Below, piece after piece: positions 26,030-34,674 of a stretch of DNA of 64,000 bases (its first letter is position 1; every line of letters begins with the position of its first letter). The position numbers were made by a program, and so were the translations under genes. Under the pieces are notes generated by a model. The model worked only from the letters and a program-made list of their open reading frames with translations. It searched no databases and was not told where the DNA came from. This DNA is from Pseudomonas frederiksbergensis. Its GTDB lineage: Bacteria; Pseudomonadota; Gammaproteobacteria; Pseudomonadales; Pseudomonadaceae. The stretch covers positions 43,056 through 107,055 of the forward strand of contig NZ_JQGJ02000017.1 of the NCBI RefSeq assembly GCF_000802155.2, in the 5' to 3' direction.

Positions 26030-27202
26030 ATGAAAGCATTGCGCTGGCATGGAAAAAAAGATATCCGCTGTGATGACCATCTGCCCGATCCGACCATAGA
26101 AGACCCGCGAGACGCGATTATCAAGGTGACCTCGTGCGCGATTTGTGGCTCGGACCTGCACTTGTACGACGGCTTCATGCCCGGCATGAAGCATGGCGAC
26201 ATCATGGGCCATGAGTTCATGGGGGAAGTGGTGGAAGTGGGCTCGGCCAACAAGAAACTGAAGATTGGCGATCGCGTGGTGGTGCCCTTTACGATTTGCT
26301 GCGGTGAGTGCGATCAATGCCGCCGAGGTAATTTCTCGGTCTGTGAGCGCAGCAACCGCAACAAGGACCTGGCCGACAAGGCCTTCGGCCACACTACTGC
26401 CGGGCTGTTTGGCTATACGCACTTGACCGGCGGCTATCCTGGCGGGCAAGCCGAATATGTGCGGGTGCCTTACGCGGACTTCACCCCGGTCGTCATCCCG
26501 GACGGCCTGACCGATGAGCAAGTGCTCTTTCTCGGGGACATCTTTCCTACCGGATGGCAGGCCGCCGTGCAATGCGATATCCAGCCTACCGACACCGTGG
26601 CCATCTGGGGCGCCGGCCCAGTGGGGCAGTTTACCGTGCGCAGCGCGGTGATCCTGGGGGCCAAGCAGGTGGTGTGCATCGACAACGTGCCCGAGCGCCT
26701 GGCCATGGCCAAGGCCGGGGGCGCCATTACCATCAACTTTGATGACGAGAGTGTCCTGGACCGCTTGGCCGAGCTGACGGGTGGCAAGGGGCCAGAAAAG
26801 TGCATCGACGCGGTAGGCATGGAATCCCATGCGACCCGTTCGTTCGACTCCCTCTACGATCGGGTCAAGCAAGCGGTGATGCTGGAGTCCGACCGCCCCC
26901 ACGTGCTGCGCGAGATGATGTACGTGTGCCGCCCCGCTGGCACGCTGTCCATCCCTGGAGTGTATGGCGGCTTGATCGACAAAATCCCGTTCGGCGCCGC
27001 CATGAACAAGGGCCTGACTTTCAAGATGGGGCAGACCCACGTGAACCGCTGGACCGACGACCTGCTCCAGCGCATCCAGGAGGGACAGATCGACCCGAGC
27101 TTCGTCATCACCCATACCGTGAGCCTTGAGGATGGTCCGGACATGTACAACACCTTCCGCGACAAGAAAGATGGCTGCGTGAAGGTGGTGCTCAAGCCTT
27201 GA
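26030..27202 (+). CDS. Zinc-dependent alcohol dehydrogenase family protein
   Basis: A 390-residue medium-chain dehydrogenase. Catalytic zinc site: Cys in SCAICGSDLHLY and His-Glu in GHEFMGEVV; structural zinc cysteines in CCGECDQCRRGNFSVC. Rossmann motif GAGPVGQF (about residue 195). The sequence resembles the glutathione-independent formaldehyde/threonine dehydrogenase-like group; the substrate is not certain. ATG 26030 has GGAGG 8 bases upstream and the standard MKALRWHGKKDI start. Confidence 0.92.
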   Translation: MKALRWHGKKDIRCDDHLPDPTIEDPRDAIIKVTSCAICGSDLHLYDGFMPGMKHGDIMGHEFMGEVVEVGSANKKLKIGDRVVVPFTICCGECDQCRRGNFSVCERSNRNKDLADKAFGHTTAGLFGYTHLTGGYPGGQAEYVRVPYADFTPVVIPDGLTDEQVLFLGDIFPTGWQAAVQCDIQPTDTVAIWGAGPVGQFTVRSAVILGAKQVVCIDNVPERLAMAKAGGAITINFDDESVLDRLAELTGGKGPEKCIDAVGMESHATRSFDSLYDRVKQAVMLESDRPHVLREMMYVCRPAGTLSIPGVYGGLIDKIPFGAAMNKGLTFKMGQTHVNRWTDDLLQRIQEGQIDPSFVITHTVSLEDGPDMYNTFRDKKDGCVKVVLKP

Positions 27203-27242
27203 ACCTTCCGCTCCCCACGTTGCCTTGAGAAAATGCTGAACC

Positions 27243-27348
27243 CGTGGCGAGGGAGCTTGCTCCCGCTTGACCGGGCTGGCGCTCCAGTGCGGAGCGCTCA
27301 CAAAATGGGGGCTGCTATGCAGCCCGGCGGGAGCAAGCCCCCGCCACG
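27243..27348. repeat. REPIN: two inverted REP sequences
   Basis: GTGGCGAGGGAGCTTGCTCCCGC (split over 27244-27266) and its inverted counterpart GCGGGAGCAAGCCCCCGCCAC (about 27327-27347) flank about 60 bases containing another stem (GGCTGC/GCAGCC). This is the classic Pseudomonas paired REP arrangement, mobilised by RAYT-type transposases elsewhere in the genome. Confidence 0.9.
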
Positions 27349-27569
27349 ATTCGGCATGACCCTCGCCTGCGTCAGGGCTATTCCCAAAGACATGTAGGAA
27401 ACTGCCGTAATCCTTCCGCCCATTTTCCCCAATTGCTGTCCATTTGCAGCCCGACACTTCCCACAATCCAATCGCGATTTCCCACTAAGCTCTGGATAAT
27501 ACGCGTTTGCTTGAGGTCACAAGCGCTCCCCCTCCATGGTTTTTTTGGCGGCTGAGAAGGATCGAACGC

Positions 27570-29759
27570 ATGACAGATTGGCTCCAGAGCTATGGAGAAA
27601 TGGCTGAACGGGTGCGAAGCCATGACTGGGAAGGCACGCCGCTGGGGTTGCCTGAGCAGTGGCCCGATGTGCTGAAGACGACAGCGGCGCTGAGCTTGGC
27701 CTCGCACTTTCCCCAGGCAATTGTGTGGGGACCGGACTTGATCACGCTATACAACGACGCGTTTGCGCCCATTCTTGGCAGCAAGCCCGAGGCGCTGGGG
27801 CGGCCGTTCAACGAGGTCTGGCAAGAAGCCTGGAGCGATATCGGACCGATCGTGGAAGCGGCGTTCAATGGGCAAGCGACCTATATCGAGAACTTCCCGC
27901 TGGTCATCGAGCGCGGCGACGGCCCCGAGCAAGCCTATTTCACGTTCTGCTACAGCCCCATCCGCGATCAGTTCGGCAAGGTCGTGGGCATGCTGGACAC
28001 GGTTACCGAGACGACTTCCACGGTACTCATGACTCAACGGCTGGCGGTGCTTGATGCGATTGGCAGCGCCGTGGCGAATGCCACGGATCCGCAAGTCATC
28101 ATGGCGACCACCGCGCGCATCCTCGCGGCGCACCTCAACCTGTCCAACTGCGCCTATGCGGATATGGATGAGGACGAGAACGGTTTTACGATCCGTGGTG
28201 ATTGGGCGAGAGCTGGTTCGCCGAGCATCAAAGGGCATTACCGTCTGGCGGATTTCGGCCGGTTGGCGGTTACCAACCTGCGCGCCGGCAAGCCATTGGT
28301 GATCAACGACAACCTGGCGGAGCTGGCGCCAGAGGAAGCGGCAGCGTTCCAGTCGATAGGAATCGCGGCCACTATTTGCGTGCCGCTGATCAAGGACGGT
28401 CGTTTGACCGCCCTGATGGCGATCCACGACAAAACGCCCAGGATCTGGTCACCGAACGACCTGACGTTGCTGCTGGAGGTCACCGAGCGATGCTGGGCTC
28501 ACATCGAGCGTGCTCGTGCGGACGTCGCGGTGCGTGAAGGCCTGGCGGCCCTGGCCGAGCTGAACGCGACTCTGGAGGAGCGAGTCGAGGAGCGCACCAC
28601 GCGACTGAAACAGACTGAAGCGGCGCTTCGCCAGTCGCAAAAGCTCGAAGCCATCGGCCAGCTCACCGGTGGCGTGGCCCATGATTTCAACAATCTGTTG
28701 ACCATCATCCGTTCTTCGGTCGACTTCCTGCGCATGCCCAACCTGTCCGATGAGCGGCGGCAGCGCTACATGACAGCCGTTTCCGAGACGGTGGAGCGGG
28801 CTTCGAAGCTGACCAGCCAGTTGCTCGCGTTTGCGCGGCGCCAACCGTTGAAGCCGGAAATCATCGACGTGGGCAAGCAAGTGCAGAGCCTGGGGGACAT
28901 GCTCGAAACCGTGACCGGGGCTCGCATCCACGTCAAGGTCCAGTTGTGTGACCGGCCTTGCTACATCCGCGCAGACCTGAGCCAGTTCGAAACGGCGCTG
29001 ATCAACATGGCCTTGAACGCCCGGGATGCCATGAACGGTCAGGGAACGCTGTGTTTGAGGCTCGATTGCGGTCACAGCATGCCGCCGATCCGGGGCCATG
29101 CCGGGGCGGGGCAAGCCTTTGCCGCGATCGCTCTTGAGGACACCGGCACGGGGATCACGCCGGACATACTCGAGCACATCTTCGAGCCGTTCTTCACCAC
29201 CAAGGAGGTGGGTAAAGGAACAGGGCTGGGGTTGTCACAGGTCTTTGGTTTTGCCAAGCAGTCGGGAGGCAACGTCGATGTGTCGACCGTCGTCGGGAAG
29301 GGCACGGTATTCACGCTGTATCTTCCGGAAGTCGAGCCTGAGGAAGTACAGGCGCCCGGACGGGAGGAAACCACGCATCTGGTCCTGGAAAAAGGCCGGC
29401 GTCGGGTATTGGTGGTGGAGGACAATCTGGAAGTGGGGCGTTTTGCCAATCAGATCCTGCAAGACCTTGGGTACGAAACGGAGTGGGCGACCAATGCCGA
29501 GCAGGCGCTGGAAATGATTGGCCCGGATGCGGCGCGGTTCGACGCCGTCTTTTCCGACGTCGTGATGCCAGGCATCAGCGGTATTTCCCTGGCGAGGGAA
29601 TTGCGCAAGCGTCGCCCGGACCTGCCGGTGGTGCTGACCTCTGGCTATAGCGAGGAGTTGGCCCGCAGCGGTCATGAGGGTTTCGAGTTCTTGTCCAAAC
29701 CGTATTCCGCGGACCAGGTTTCCAGGGTGCTGAGCCGGACCATACTGGGTGCGGATTAG
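27570..29759 (+). CDS. Hybrid sensor histidine kinase (PAS, GAF, HisKA, HATPase, REC)
   Basis: A 729-residue soluble kinase without transmembrane helices. PAS-like domain about 20-150, GAF about 165-320, coiled-coil linker 325-360, HisKA with His371 (GGVAHDFNNLL), HATPase with N box NALINMALNARDAM split by G boxes (DTGTGITPD, GKGTGLGLSQ), and a C-terminal receiver domain with Asp663 (DVVMPG). No cognate regulator lies beside it, so output probably passes through a phosphotransfer partner elsewhere. SD GAAGGA before ATG 27570. Confidence 0.93.
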   Translation: MTDWLQSYGEMAERVRSHDWEGTPLGLPEQWPDVLKTTAALSLASHFPQAIVWGPDLITLYNDAFAPILGSKPEALGRPFNEVWQEAWSDIGPIVEAAFNGQATYIENFPLVIERGDGPEQAYFTFCYSPIRDQFGKVVGMLDTVTETTSTVLMTQRLAVLDAIGSAVANATDPQVIMATTARILAAHLNLSNCAYADMDEDENGFTIRGDWARAGSPSIKGHYRLADFGRLAVTNLRAGKPLVINDNLAELAPEEAAAFQSIGIAATICVPLIKDGRLTALMAIHDKTPRIWSPNDLTLLLEVTERCWAHIERARADVAVREGLAALAELNATLEERVEERTTRLKQTEAALRQSQKLEAIGQLTGGVAHDFNNLLTIIRSSVDFLRMPNLSDERRQRYMTAVSETVERASKLTSQLLAFARRQPLKPEIIDVGKQVQSLGDMLETVTGARIHVKVQLCDRPCYIRADLSQFETALINMALNARDAMNGQGTLCLRLDCGHSMPPIRGHAGAGQAFAAIALEDTGTGITPDILEHIFEPFFTTKEVGKGTGLGLSQVFGFAKQSGGNVDVSTVVGKGTVFTLYLPEVEPEEVQAPGREETTHLVLEKGRRRVLVVEDNLEVGRFANQILQDLGYETEWATNAEQALEMIGPDAARFDAVFSDVVMPGISGISLARELRKRRPDLPVVLTSGYSEELARSGHEGFEFLSKPYSADQVSRVLSRTILGAD

Positions 29760-29914
29760 GTGTTTCTTTTTTGAAACAGTGGGTTCCGTTCGTCAGCCTG
29801 GGTTGTTGTGGATATGCAGTCTGTTGATGACCGGCTAGTCTCATTGGCGTGAAGGTCGATATTTCCAGGCAATCGGTTGTTGCCGGTATCGGCCTCGTCG
29901 AAAGGGGAAATGCG

Positions 29915-30100
29915 ATGGGAGCACCATACAGCGAGGAAAATGGCGCCGCGTATCCGGTCAACGAAGGTTTACAGTGTGGTCAGGCGGCTTATCGATCAGA
30001 TTTTGGCGACGAGCCCATCAAGTCCATCAGGACGAAAGTACCCAAGGTGCAGCGAGGGGAAAAAGCCAAGTTCCTGCCCCGTATACCCATCAGGAAATAA
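29915..30100 (+). CDS. Small hypothetical protein (61 aa)
   Basis: ATG 29915 has AAAGGGGA 7 bases upstream. The product (MGAPYSEENGAAYPVNEG...) is polar, with a basic C-terminus (KVPKVQRGEKAKFLPRIPIRK split), no signal or membrane segment. A terminator starts 10 bases after the stop, which supports a real transcription unit. Function unknown. Confidence 0.5.
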   Translation: MGAPYSEENGAAYPVNEGLQCGQAAYRSDFGDEPIKSIRTKVPKVQRGEKAKFLPRIPIRK

Positions 30101-30110
30101 TCGTCAGCGC

Positions 30111-30138
30111 AGCCCCGTCACCGAATGGGGCTTTTTTT
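30111..30138 (+). terminator. Rho-independent terminator
   Basis: AGCCCC (30111-30116) pairs with GGGGCT (30127-30132), followed by seven T. Confidence 0.88.
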
Positions 30139-30292
30139 GCACGTCGGTTTGTAAAATTAGGATGTTTCCTAAGTGTTTTTTATTTTTTTCCTACAGACAA
30201 TTGCTTTCACGTTTCTTTCACACTCGACCGCGTAGTCTGAGCTCATCCGTTAGAAAGCAGTACCTGCCCGTTTCCCCAGCGGGCTTTTTTTT
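30139..30292 (+). ncRNA. Candidate small RNA ending in a second terminator
   Basis: After one terminator there is an ORF-free 150-base stretch ending in another: GCCCG (30266-30270)/CGGGC (30280-30284) plus eight T. An inverted repeat TTAGGA-TGT-TTCCTAA lies at about 30157-30172. A terminator without a gene before it suggests a short transcript, but no promoter could be firmly placed. Confidence 0.35.
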
Positions 30293-30415
30293 GCCTGTCA
30301 TAAAACTACCTTCCTGTTTGTGGTCCAACCGTCATGGCTGTTGCGGTTTGGCGTACACTCGCGCCCGCGCGCGCCGGCCCTTTTTCCCCGATGCGGCATT
30401 CTTGAGGTTTTTATC

Positions 30416-30826
30416 ATGCGTTTGACTTTGTCCACCTTGGTGCTTGGGCTTGTGCTCGCTCAGGGCGCGATGGCCGCTGGCGACGGTACTGCTGCGGTCG
30501 GCGGTGGTCTCGGCGGTGTATTGGGTAATGTGGTCGGCCAGCAGATGGGCGGCAGCACGGGCGCCGCGATTGGCGCGGGTGTCGGCGGTGCGGCCGGCAG
30601 TGCGGTGGGGGCTCGCAAGGGCAGCCGTACGGAAGCAGCCATCGGTGGTGGCCTGGGTTCGGCGGGCGGTTCGATCGTCGGCAACCGTTTGGGCGGATCG
30701 ACAGGATCCACCATCGGCGCGGGTATCGGCGGGGCTGCCGGCGGTGCGTTGGGCAGCAATCTTTCCAACGACAATGATGGCCATTCGGGCGGCAAGAAGC
30801 ACAAGCACAAGAAAAAGCATCGCTGA
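30416..30826 (+). CDS. Exported glycine-zipper protein with His/Lys-rich tail
   Basis: A 136-residue protein. Signal peptide (about 1-20, GAMA-A), then repeated Gly-zipper units (GGGLGGVLGNVVGQQMGG; GAAIGAGVGGAAGSAVGA; GSTIGAGIGGAAGGALG) in two near-duplicate halves, and a C-terminal HSGGKKHKHKKKHR tail that could bind metal or polyanions. Glycine-zipper 2TM proteins insert in membranes. ATG 30416 chosen because it precedes the signal peptide. Terminator directly downstream. Confidence 0.85.
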   Translation: MRLTLSTLVLGLVLAQGAMAAGDGTAAVGGGLGGVLGNVVGQQMGGSTGAAIGAGVGGAAGSAVGARKGSRTEAAIGGGLGSAGGSIVGNRLGGSTGSTIGAGIGGAAGGALGSNLSNDNDGHSGGKKHKHKKKHR

Positions 30827-30841
30827 GTGAGCACGCATTAA

Positions 30842-30866
30842 AAAAACCGGCCTAGTGCCGGTTTTT
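30842..30866 (+). terminator. Rho-independent terminator
   Basis: AAAAACCGGC / GCCGGTTTTT, 10-bp stem with loop CTAGT. Confidence 0.9.
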
Positions 30867-30945
30867 GCTTATTGGCATTTGGCCGGAACGTTTGCGTTCC
30901 CATCGCCTCGAATTCATACATTCACTTGCGATTGTGAGGTCTGCC

Positions 30946-31119
30946 ATGACGCCGGAAACCGAAGGCAAGGAAGAAAAAGGCCCGTCGGGTGTTCCCTTCA
31001 TCAATGATCCGGGCGTCAACGATCCGGGCAACGAAGATCCCGGTTCCCTGATGGATGATGCCCAGGTTCCCTTGATCGAGGATGAAGATGCCGAGCTTGA
31101 GGACGAATCCTACGACTGA
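30946..31119 (+). CDS. Small acidic protein (57 aa)
   Basis: ATG 30946 with GAGGT upstream. Product starts MTPETEGKEEKGPSG and is rich in Asp/Glu/Pro/Asn, with the repeated NDPG/EDPG words at residues 20-33 and a strongly acidic C-terminus (DEDAELEDESYD). No Cys, Trp or hydrophobic segment: probably disordered. Followed 39 bases on by another acidic protein. Confidence 0.6.
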   Translation: MTPETEGKEEKGPSGVPFINDPGVNDPGNEDPGSLMDDAQVPLIEDEDAELEDESYD

Positions 31120-31158
31120 GTCGTCTTGCTCCGATAACTGCGCCACCAGGAGGTTGAA

Positions 31159-31365
31159 ATGACTGCCGACACGCCCATTCCCGAAGACGATGAAACGCCG
31201 GAGTATCCATTGGGCTCACCCACCGACCCGCTGGGCCGCAATCAGCGGCCACCTGATGACGAGGACAGCGGCGTCGAGCAGGTTCCAATCGACGACCAGG
31301 ACGTCGAGGCGGCTCCGGAAGATCCGGATATCGCCGGTGACGATGCTTCGGGCAAGCCCAGCTGA
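31159..31365 (+). CDS. Small acidic Pro-rich protein (68 aa)
   Basis: CAGGAGG 6 bases before ATG 31159. The product (MTADTPIPEDDETPEYPLG...) has about a third acidic residues plus many Pro/Gly, no hydrophobic core and no cysteine. Similar in style, not clearly in sequence, to the previous gene. Likely intrinsically disordered; function unknown. Confidence 0.65.
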   Translation: MTADTPIPEDDETPEYPLGSPTDPLGRNQRPPDDEDSGVEQVPIDDQDVEAAPEDPDIAGDDASGKPS

Positions 31366-31449
31366 TCACTTCCGCCCGTCGATTTTGCGGCACCATCGGC
31401 GCGCCAGGGTTGCCAGACATCAGGTAATCATCTGAAAAGGAGATTGACC

Positions 31450-31830
31450 ATGATGAAGGTAAACCTGACGGCCGTGGCACTCGCTGGCGTCCTTTCCGCC
31501 AGTTCAATGGCAGCTTTTGCCCAGTCTTCGGATAACGCGCCCGTGGACAAGGGAGGCATGCCACCCTCGACCCAGATGGACGCCGGATCCACCACCGAGA
31601 CTACCGGCAACGCCTTGCCACCCGGCTCCGTGGGAGGAGGCAACGGCGGTGATGCCAGCGGCAGCAGCACCAGTCCGGGAACCGGCAGTGGTTCCACCAG
31701 CGGTGGCAGCACGATGGGGGGCGGTTCCGGCACAGGCAATGGAACCGGTAGCAGCGGCGGCAGCGGAAGCGCAAGTGGCAGCTCAAGCGGCGGCGGATCG
31801 GGCTCCGGTTCAGGGAGTTCCGGCGGTTGA
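31450..31830 (+). CDS. Exported Gly/Ser-rich low-complexity protein
   Basis: A 126-residue protein: signal peptide (about 1-25, AAFA-QS), a short ordinary segment (SSDNAPVDKGGMPPSTQMDAG split), then about 75 residues almost entirely Gly/Ser/Thr/Asn ending GSGSGSSGG. AAAAGGAG is 8 bases upstream of ATG 31450 (TTG 31444 and ATG 31453 are alternatives). Possibly a disordered cell-surface or periplasmic polypeptide. Confidence 0.75.
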   Translation: MMKVNLTAVALAGVLSASSMAAFAQSSDNAPVDKGGMPPSTQMDAGSTTETTGNALPPGSVGGGNGGDASGSSTSPGTGSGSTSGGSTMGGGSGTGNGTGSSGGSGSASGSSSGGGSGSGSGSSGG

Positions 31831-31866
31831 TGCACCAACCGACTGCTGATCATCCAACCTAAGGGT

Positions 31867-31899
31867 GGCGAGGGGGCTTGCAGCAGCCACCCCCTCGCC
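31867..31899. repeat. REP-like inverted repeat
   Basis: GGCGAGGGG and CCCCTCGCC form a 9-bp stem with a 15-base loop, in REP-like sequence (GTGGCGAGGGGGCTTGC). No T-run follows. Confidence 0.65.
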
Positions 31900-32032
31900 A
31901 TCGTCACGAAAATTTCCCATTGCCTGCACCGAGCGCGCCTCGCTATTCTGCTGAATCCTTTAAGGCGAACACGCTGCGCCGGGCGCACCTGAGCCATCCC
32001 TGGAATGTTGTGTTGATAACGGATCAGATGCA

Positions 32033-32728
32033 ATGAATGCACCGCTGAAAAAGTTTGGCCCGATCAAGGCCGTGATTTTCGACATGGATGGCTTGCTGCT
32101 GGACACCGAAGGCATCTATACCGAGGTCACCTCCATCATCGCCGAGCGCTACGGGCGCACGTTCGACTGGAGCGTCAAGCAGAACATCATCGGGCGCGGC
32201 GCCACGGACCTGGCCAATTACGTCGTCCAGGCGCTGGAATTGCCGATCACCCCGCAAGAATTCCTGATCATTCGCGAACCCTTGATGCGCGAGCGTTTTC
32301 CCCATGCCCTGGGAATGCCTGGGGCCGAAGAACTGGTGCGGCATCTCAAGGCTCACGACGTTCCGATTGCGGTGGGGACGAGTTCGGCGCGCCAGTCGTT
32401 CGAGCTGAAAACCACCCTGCATCGGGATTGGTTCGCGTTGTTCGACTTTATCGTGACGGCAGATGACCCGGAAGTCGGTGCGGCCAAGCCGGCGCCGGAT
32501 ATCTTCCTCACTGCGGCCCGACGCCTGGGCGTCGAGCCTCGCGATTGCCTGGTGTTCGAGGACTCGCCGTTCGGCGTCACGGCGGCGAAAGCGGCGGGCA
32601 TGACTGCCATCGCTATCCCGGACTCGGCCATGGCTGATGAAAAGTACGCCCACGCCGACGCGATCATCCGTTCGCTCAAGCTGTTCCAGCCAAGCCTGTG
32701 TGGGTTGCCGGAACTGGAGTGGGCTTGA
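32033..32728 (+). CDS. HAD-family hydrolase (beta-phosphoglucomutase-like)
   Basis: A 231-residue HAD phosphatase: nucleophile motif IFDMDGLLLDTE (first Asp about residue 17), motif II TSSA, the Lys of motif III in GAAKPAPDIFLTAA, and motif IV FEDSPFGVTAAKAAGM. The cap domain is of the helical C1 type. Likely a small-phosphoester or sugar-phosphate phosphatase. Monocistronic; convergent with the SDR gene. Confidence 0.9.
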   Translation: MNAPLKKFGPIKAVIFDMDGLLLDTEGIYTEVTSIIAERYGRTFDWSVKQNIIGRGATDLANYVVQALELPITPQEFLIIREPLMRERFPHALGMPGAEELVRHLKAHDVPIAVGTSSARQSFELKTTLHRDWFALFDFIVTADDPEVGAAKPAPDIFLTAARRLGVEPRDCLVFEDSPFGVTAAKAAGMTAIAIPDSAMADEKYAHADAIIRSLKLFQPSLCGLPELEWA

Positions 32729-32767
32729 GGCAAAGGGCTGCTGGGCACCCCTGCGGTTTGGCTTGGA

Positions 32768-33514
32768 TCAGGCGCCGAAACCACCGTCGATGGTCAGGCT
32801 GGCCCCGGTGATGTAGGCGGCTTCCGGGCCCGCGAGGTAGGCAACGAAGCTGGCGATTTCCTCTACCGTGCCATAGCGACCCACTGCCATCAGGTCTATC
32901 AGGCTGGAGGCGAAGTCACCATCGGCCGGGTTCATGTCGGTGTCCACCGGGCCGGGTTGCACATTGTTGACGGTGATTCCCCGTGGGCCGAGGTCCCGCG
33001 CCAGGCCTTTGGTCAGGCCCACCAGCGCGGACTTGCTCATGGCATACGTGGCGCCGCCGGTGAAAGGCATGCGATCGGCGTTGGTGCTGCCGATGTTGAT
33101 GACGCGTCCACCTTCGCTCATGTGTCGCGCAGCGGCCTGGGTGGCGACGAATACGCTGCGCACGTTGATGGCCAGGGTCTGGTCGAAATCTTCCAGCTTG
33201 AACTCGTCCAGCGGCGCCATCGCCAGCACGCCTGCATTGTTCACCAGGATATCCAGCCGGCCGAAGGCTTCGACTGTGGCCGATACTGCGTTGCGGATGG
33301 CCTCGGCGTCGGCGCTGTCGGCCTTGATCGCCAGGGCTTTGCCGCCGGTTGCGGTGATGCTGTCTTGCAATGCTTCGGACTTGGCGGCGGAGCTGACGTA
33401 GGTGAAGGCTACTGCCGCACCTTCCGCCGCCAGGCGCTTGACGATAGCGGCGCCGATGCCGCGGGAACCGCCTTGGATCAATGCGACTTTTCCACTCAGT
33501 GCTTGGGTGCTCAT
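32768..33514 (-). CDS. SDR-family oxidoreductase (3-oxoacyl-ACP-reductase-like)
   Basis: A 248-residue classical short-chain dehydrogenase: NAD(P) motif GGSRGIGAAI, NNAGVL, Ser in INIGST, and the catalytic YAMSKSALVG (Tyr and Lys intact). ATG 33514 has GGAGA 8 bases upstream. Divergent from a LysR regulator with only about 130 bases between, the usual arrangement for a regulator and its target. Substrate not known. Confidence 0.92.
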   Translation of the reverse strand: MSTQALSGKVALIQGGSRGIGAAIVKRLAAEGAAVAFTYVSSAAKSEALQDSITATGGKALAIKADSADAEAIRNAVSATVEAFGRLDILVNNAGVLAMAPLDEFKLEDFDQTLAINVRSVFVATQAAARHMSEGGRVINIGSTNADRMPFTGGATYAMSKSALVGLTKGLARDLGPRGITVNNVQPGPVDTDMNPADGDFASSLIDLMAVGRYGTVEEIASFVAYLAGPEAAYITGASLTIDGGFGA

Positions 33515-33641
33515 GTTGATGTTCTCCAAAGGTGCCAGGGCGAGATGCCACGGTGGTGGGGCGAGTATCGAGACTGGGTGACCCGCTGTGTAGACCTATA
33601 TTGTTATAGTCTGTGTAAACCAAAAGTTTATAGTGGGCGCC

Positions 33642-34565
33642 ATGGAGAGTTTCAGCAGTATCGAATGTTTTGTTCGCAGCGCCGAAGTTGGCAGCTTTGC
33701 CGAGGCTGCGCGTCGCTTGAGCCTGACGCCCGCGGCAGTCGGCAAAAGCGTGGCAAAGCTGGAAGCGCGCTTGGGGGTGCGGCTGTTCCAGCGCAGCACT
33801 CGCAGCCTGGCGTTGACGGAGGCCGGCCAGCTTTTCCTGCGGGAAGTGGGCAGCAGCTTCGCTACGATCCAGAACGCCGTCGCCAACCTCGCCAGCGCCG
33901 GTGGCCAGCCTGCCGGCACCCTGAAGGTGAGCATGGGCACGGCGTTTGGGCGGTTGTACGTGGTGCCGTTGTTAGGGGAATTCCTGCGGCGGTATCCGGC
34001 CATCAGCCCGGACTGGCATTTCGATAACCGCCAGGTAGACCTGATCGGCCAAGGCTTCGATGCGGCCATCGGTGGCGGTTTTGAACTGCCTCAAGGCGTC
34101 GTCGCACGAAAACTCGCCGTGGCCCACCGGGTGCTGGTTGCGTCCGAGGACTACTTGAAGAAACATCCCGGGATAGTCGAGCCTGAGGATCTGGCGCAAC
34201 ATCGGGGCATCTTGATTCGCTCGCCACAAACCGGGCGTGTCCGCTCATGGCAATTGACCAGCTGCCACCACCAGCAGAGCCCGCTCATGCTTAAACCAGG
34301 CATGACCATGAGTGACTCCGAGGCCGATTGTGCCGCCGCAGCGCAGGGGTTGGGCATCGGTCTGGTCAGTATGCCGATCGCCGTTCCCTTTCTGCAGAGC
34401 GGCGCAGTGCAACGGGTATTGCCGGACTGGTACGTTGATGACGGTAACATTTCGATCTATTACGCCGAGCACAAATTGCTGCCAGGCAAGACCCGGGCCT
34501 TTGTGGATTTCATCATCGAACAGTTTGCCGAGCAGGGGTTGGCCGAGCGGTTCAGTGCCGTTTGA
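33642..34565 (+). CDS. LysR-family transcriptional regulator
   Basis: A 307-residue LysR protein: N-terminal winged helix (FVRSAEVGSFAEAARRLSLTPAAVGKSVAKLE, about 10-42) and a LysR substrate domain with the usual two lobes from about residue 90. It likely controls the divergent SDR gene. The shared gap contains AT-rich sequence (CTATATTGTTATAG) suitable for LysR binding. ATG 33642 chosen; GTG 33633 is possible. Confidence 0.92.
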   Translation: MESFSSIECFVRSAEVGSFAEAARRLSLTPAAVGKSVAKLEARLGVRLFQRSTRSLALTEAGQLFLREVGSSFATIQNAVANLASAGGQPAGTLKVSMGTAFGRLYVVPLLGEFLRRYPAISPDWHFDNRQVDLIGQGFDAAIGGGFELPQGVVARKLAVAHRVLVASEDYLKKHPGIVEPEDLAQHRGILIRSPQTGRVRSWQLTSCHHQQSPLMLKPGMTMSDSEADCAAAAQGLGIGLVSMPIAVPFLQSGAVQRVLPDWYVDDGNISIYYAEHKLLPGKTRAFVDFIIEQFAEQGLAERFSAV

Positions 34566-34674
34566 GCCAGGCTCCCATCGGAGGATTTCAGCGGCCGCAT
34601 AAAATATGCTCGCCGCGAAACCTTTGGCGGAGAGCCTGCGCGCGAAGGGTGCGATGCGGTCTAGCGCTGGAAAC

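Noticed and set aside
25934..27466. 510-codon minus-strand ORF over the zinc dehydrogenase
   Set aside because: Antisense of a canonical dehydrogenase and extends through a REPIN.
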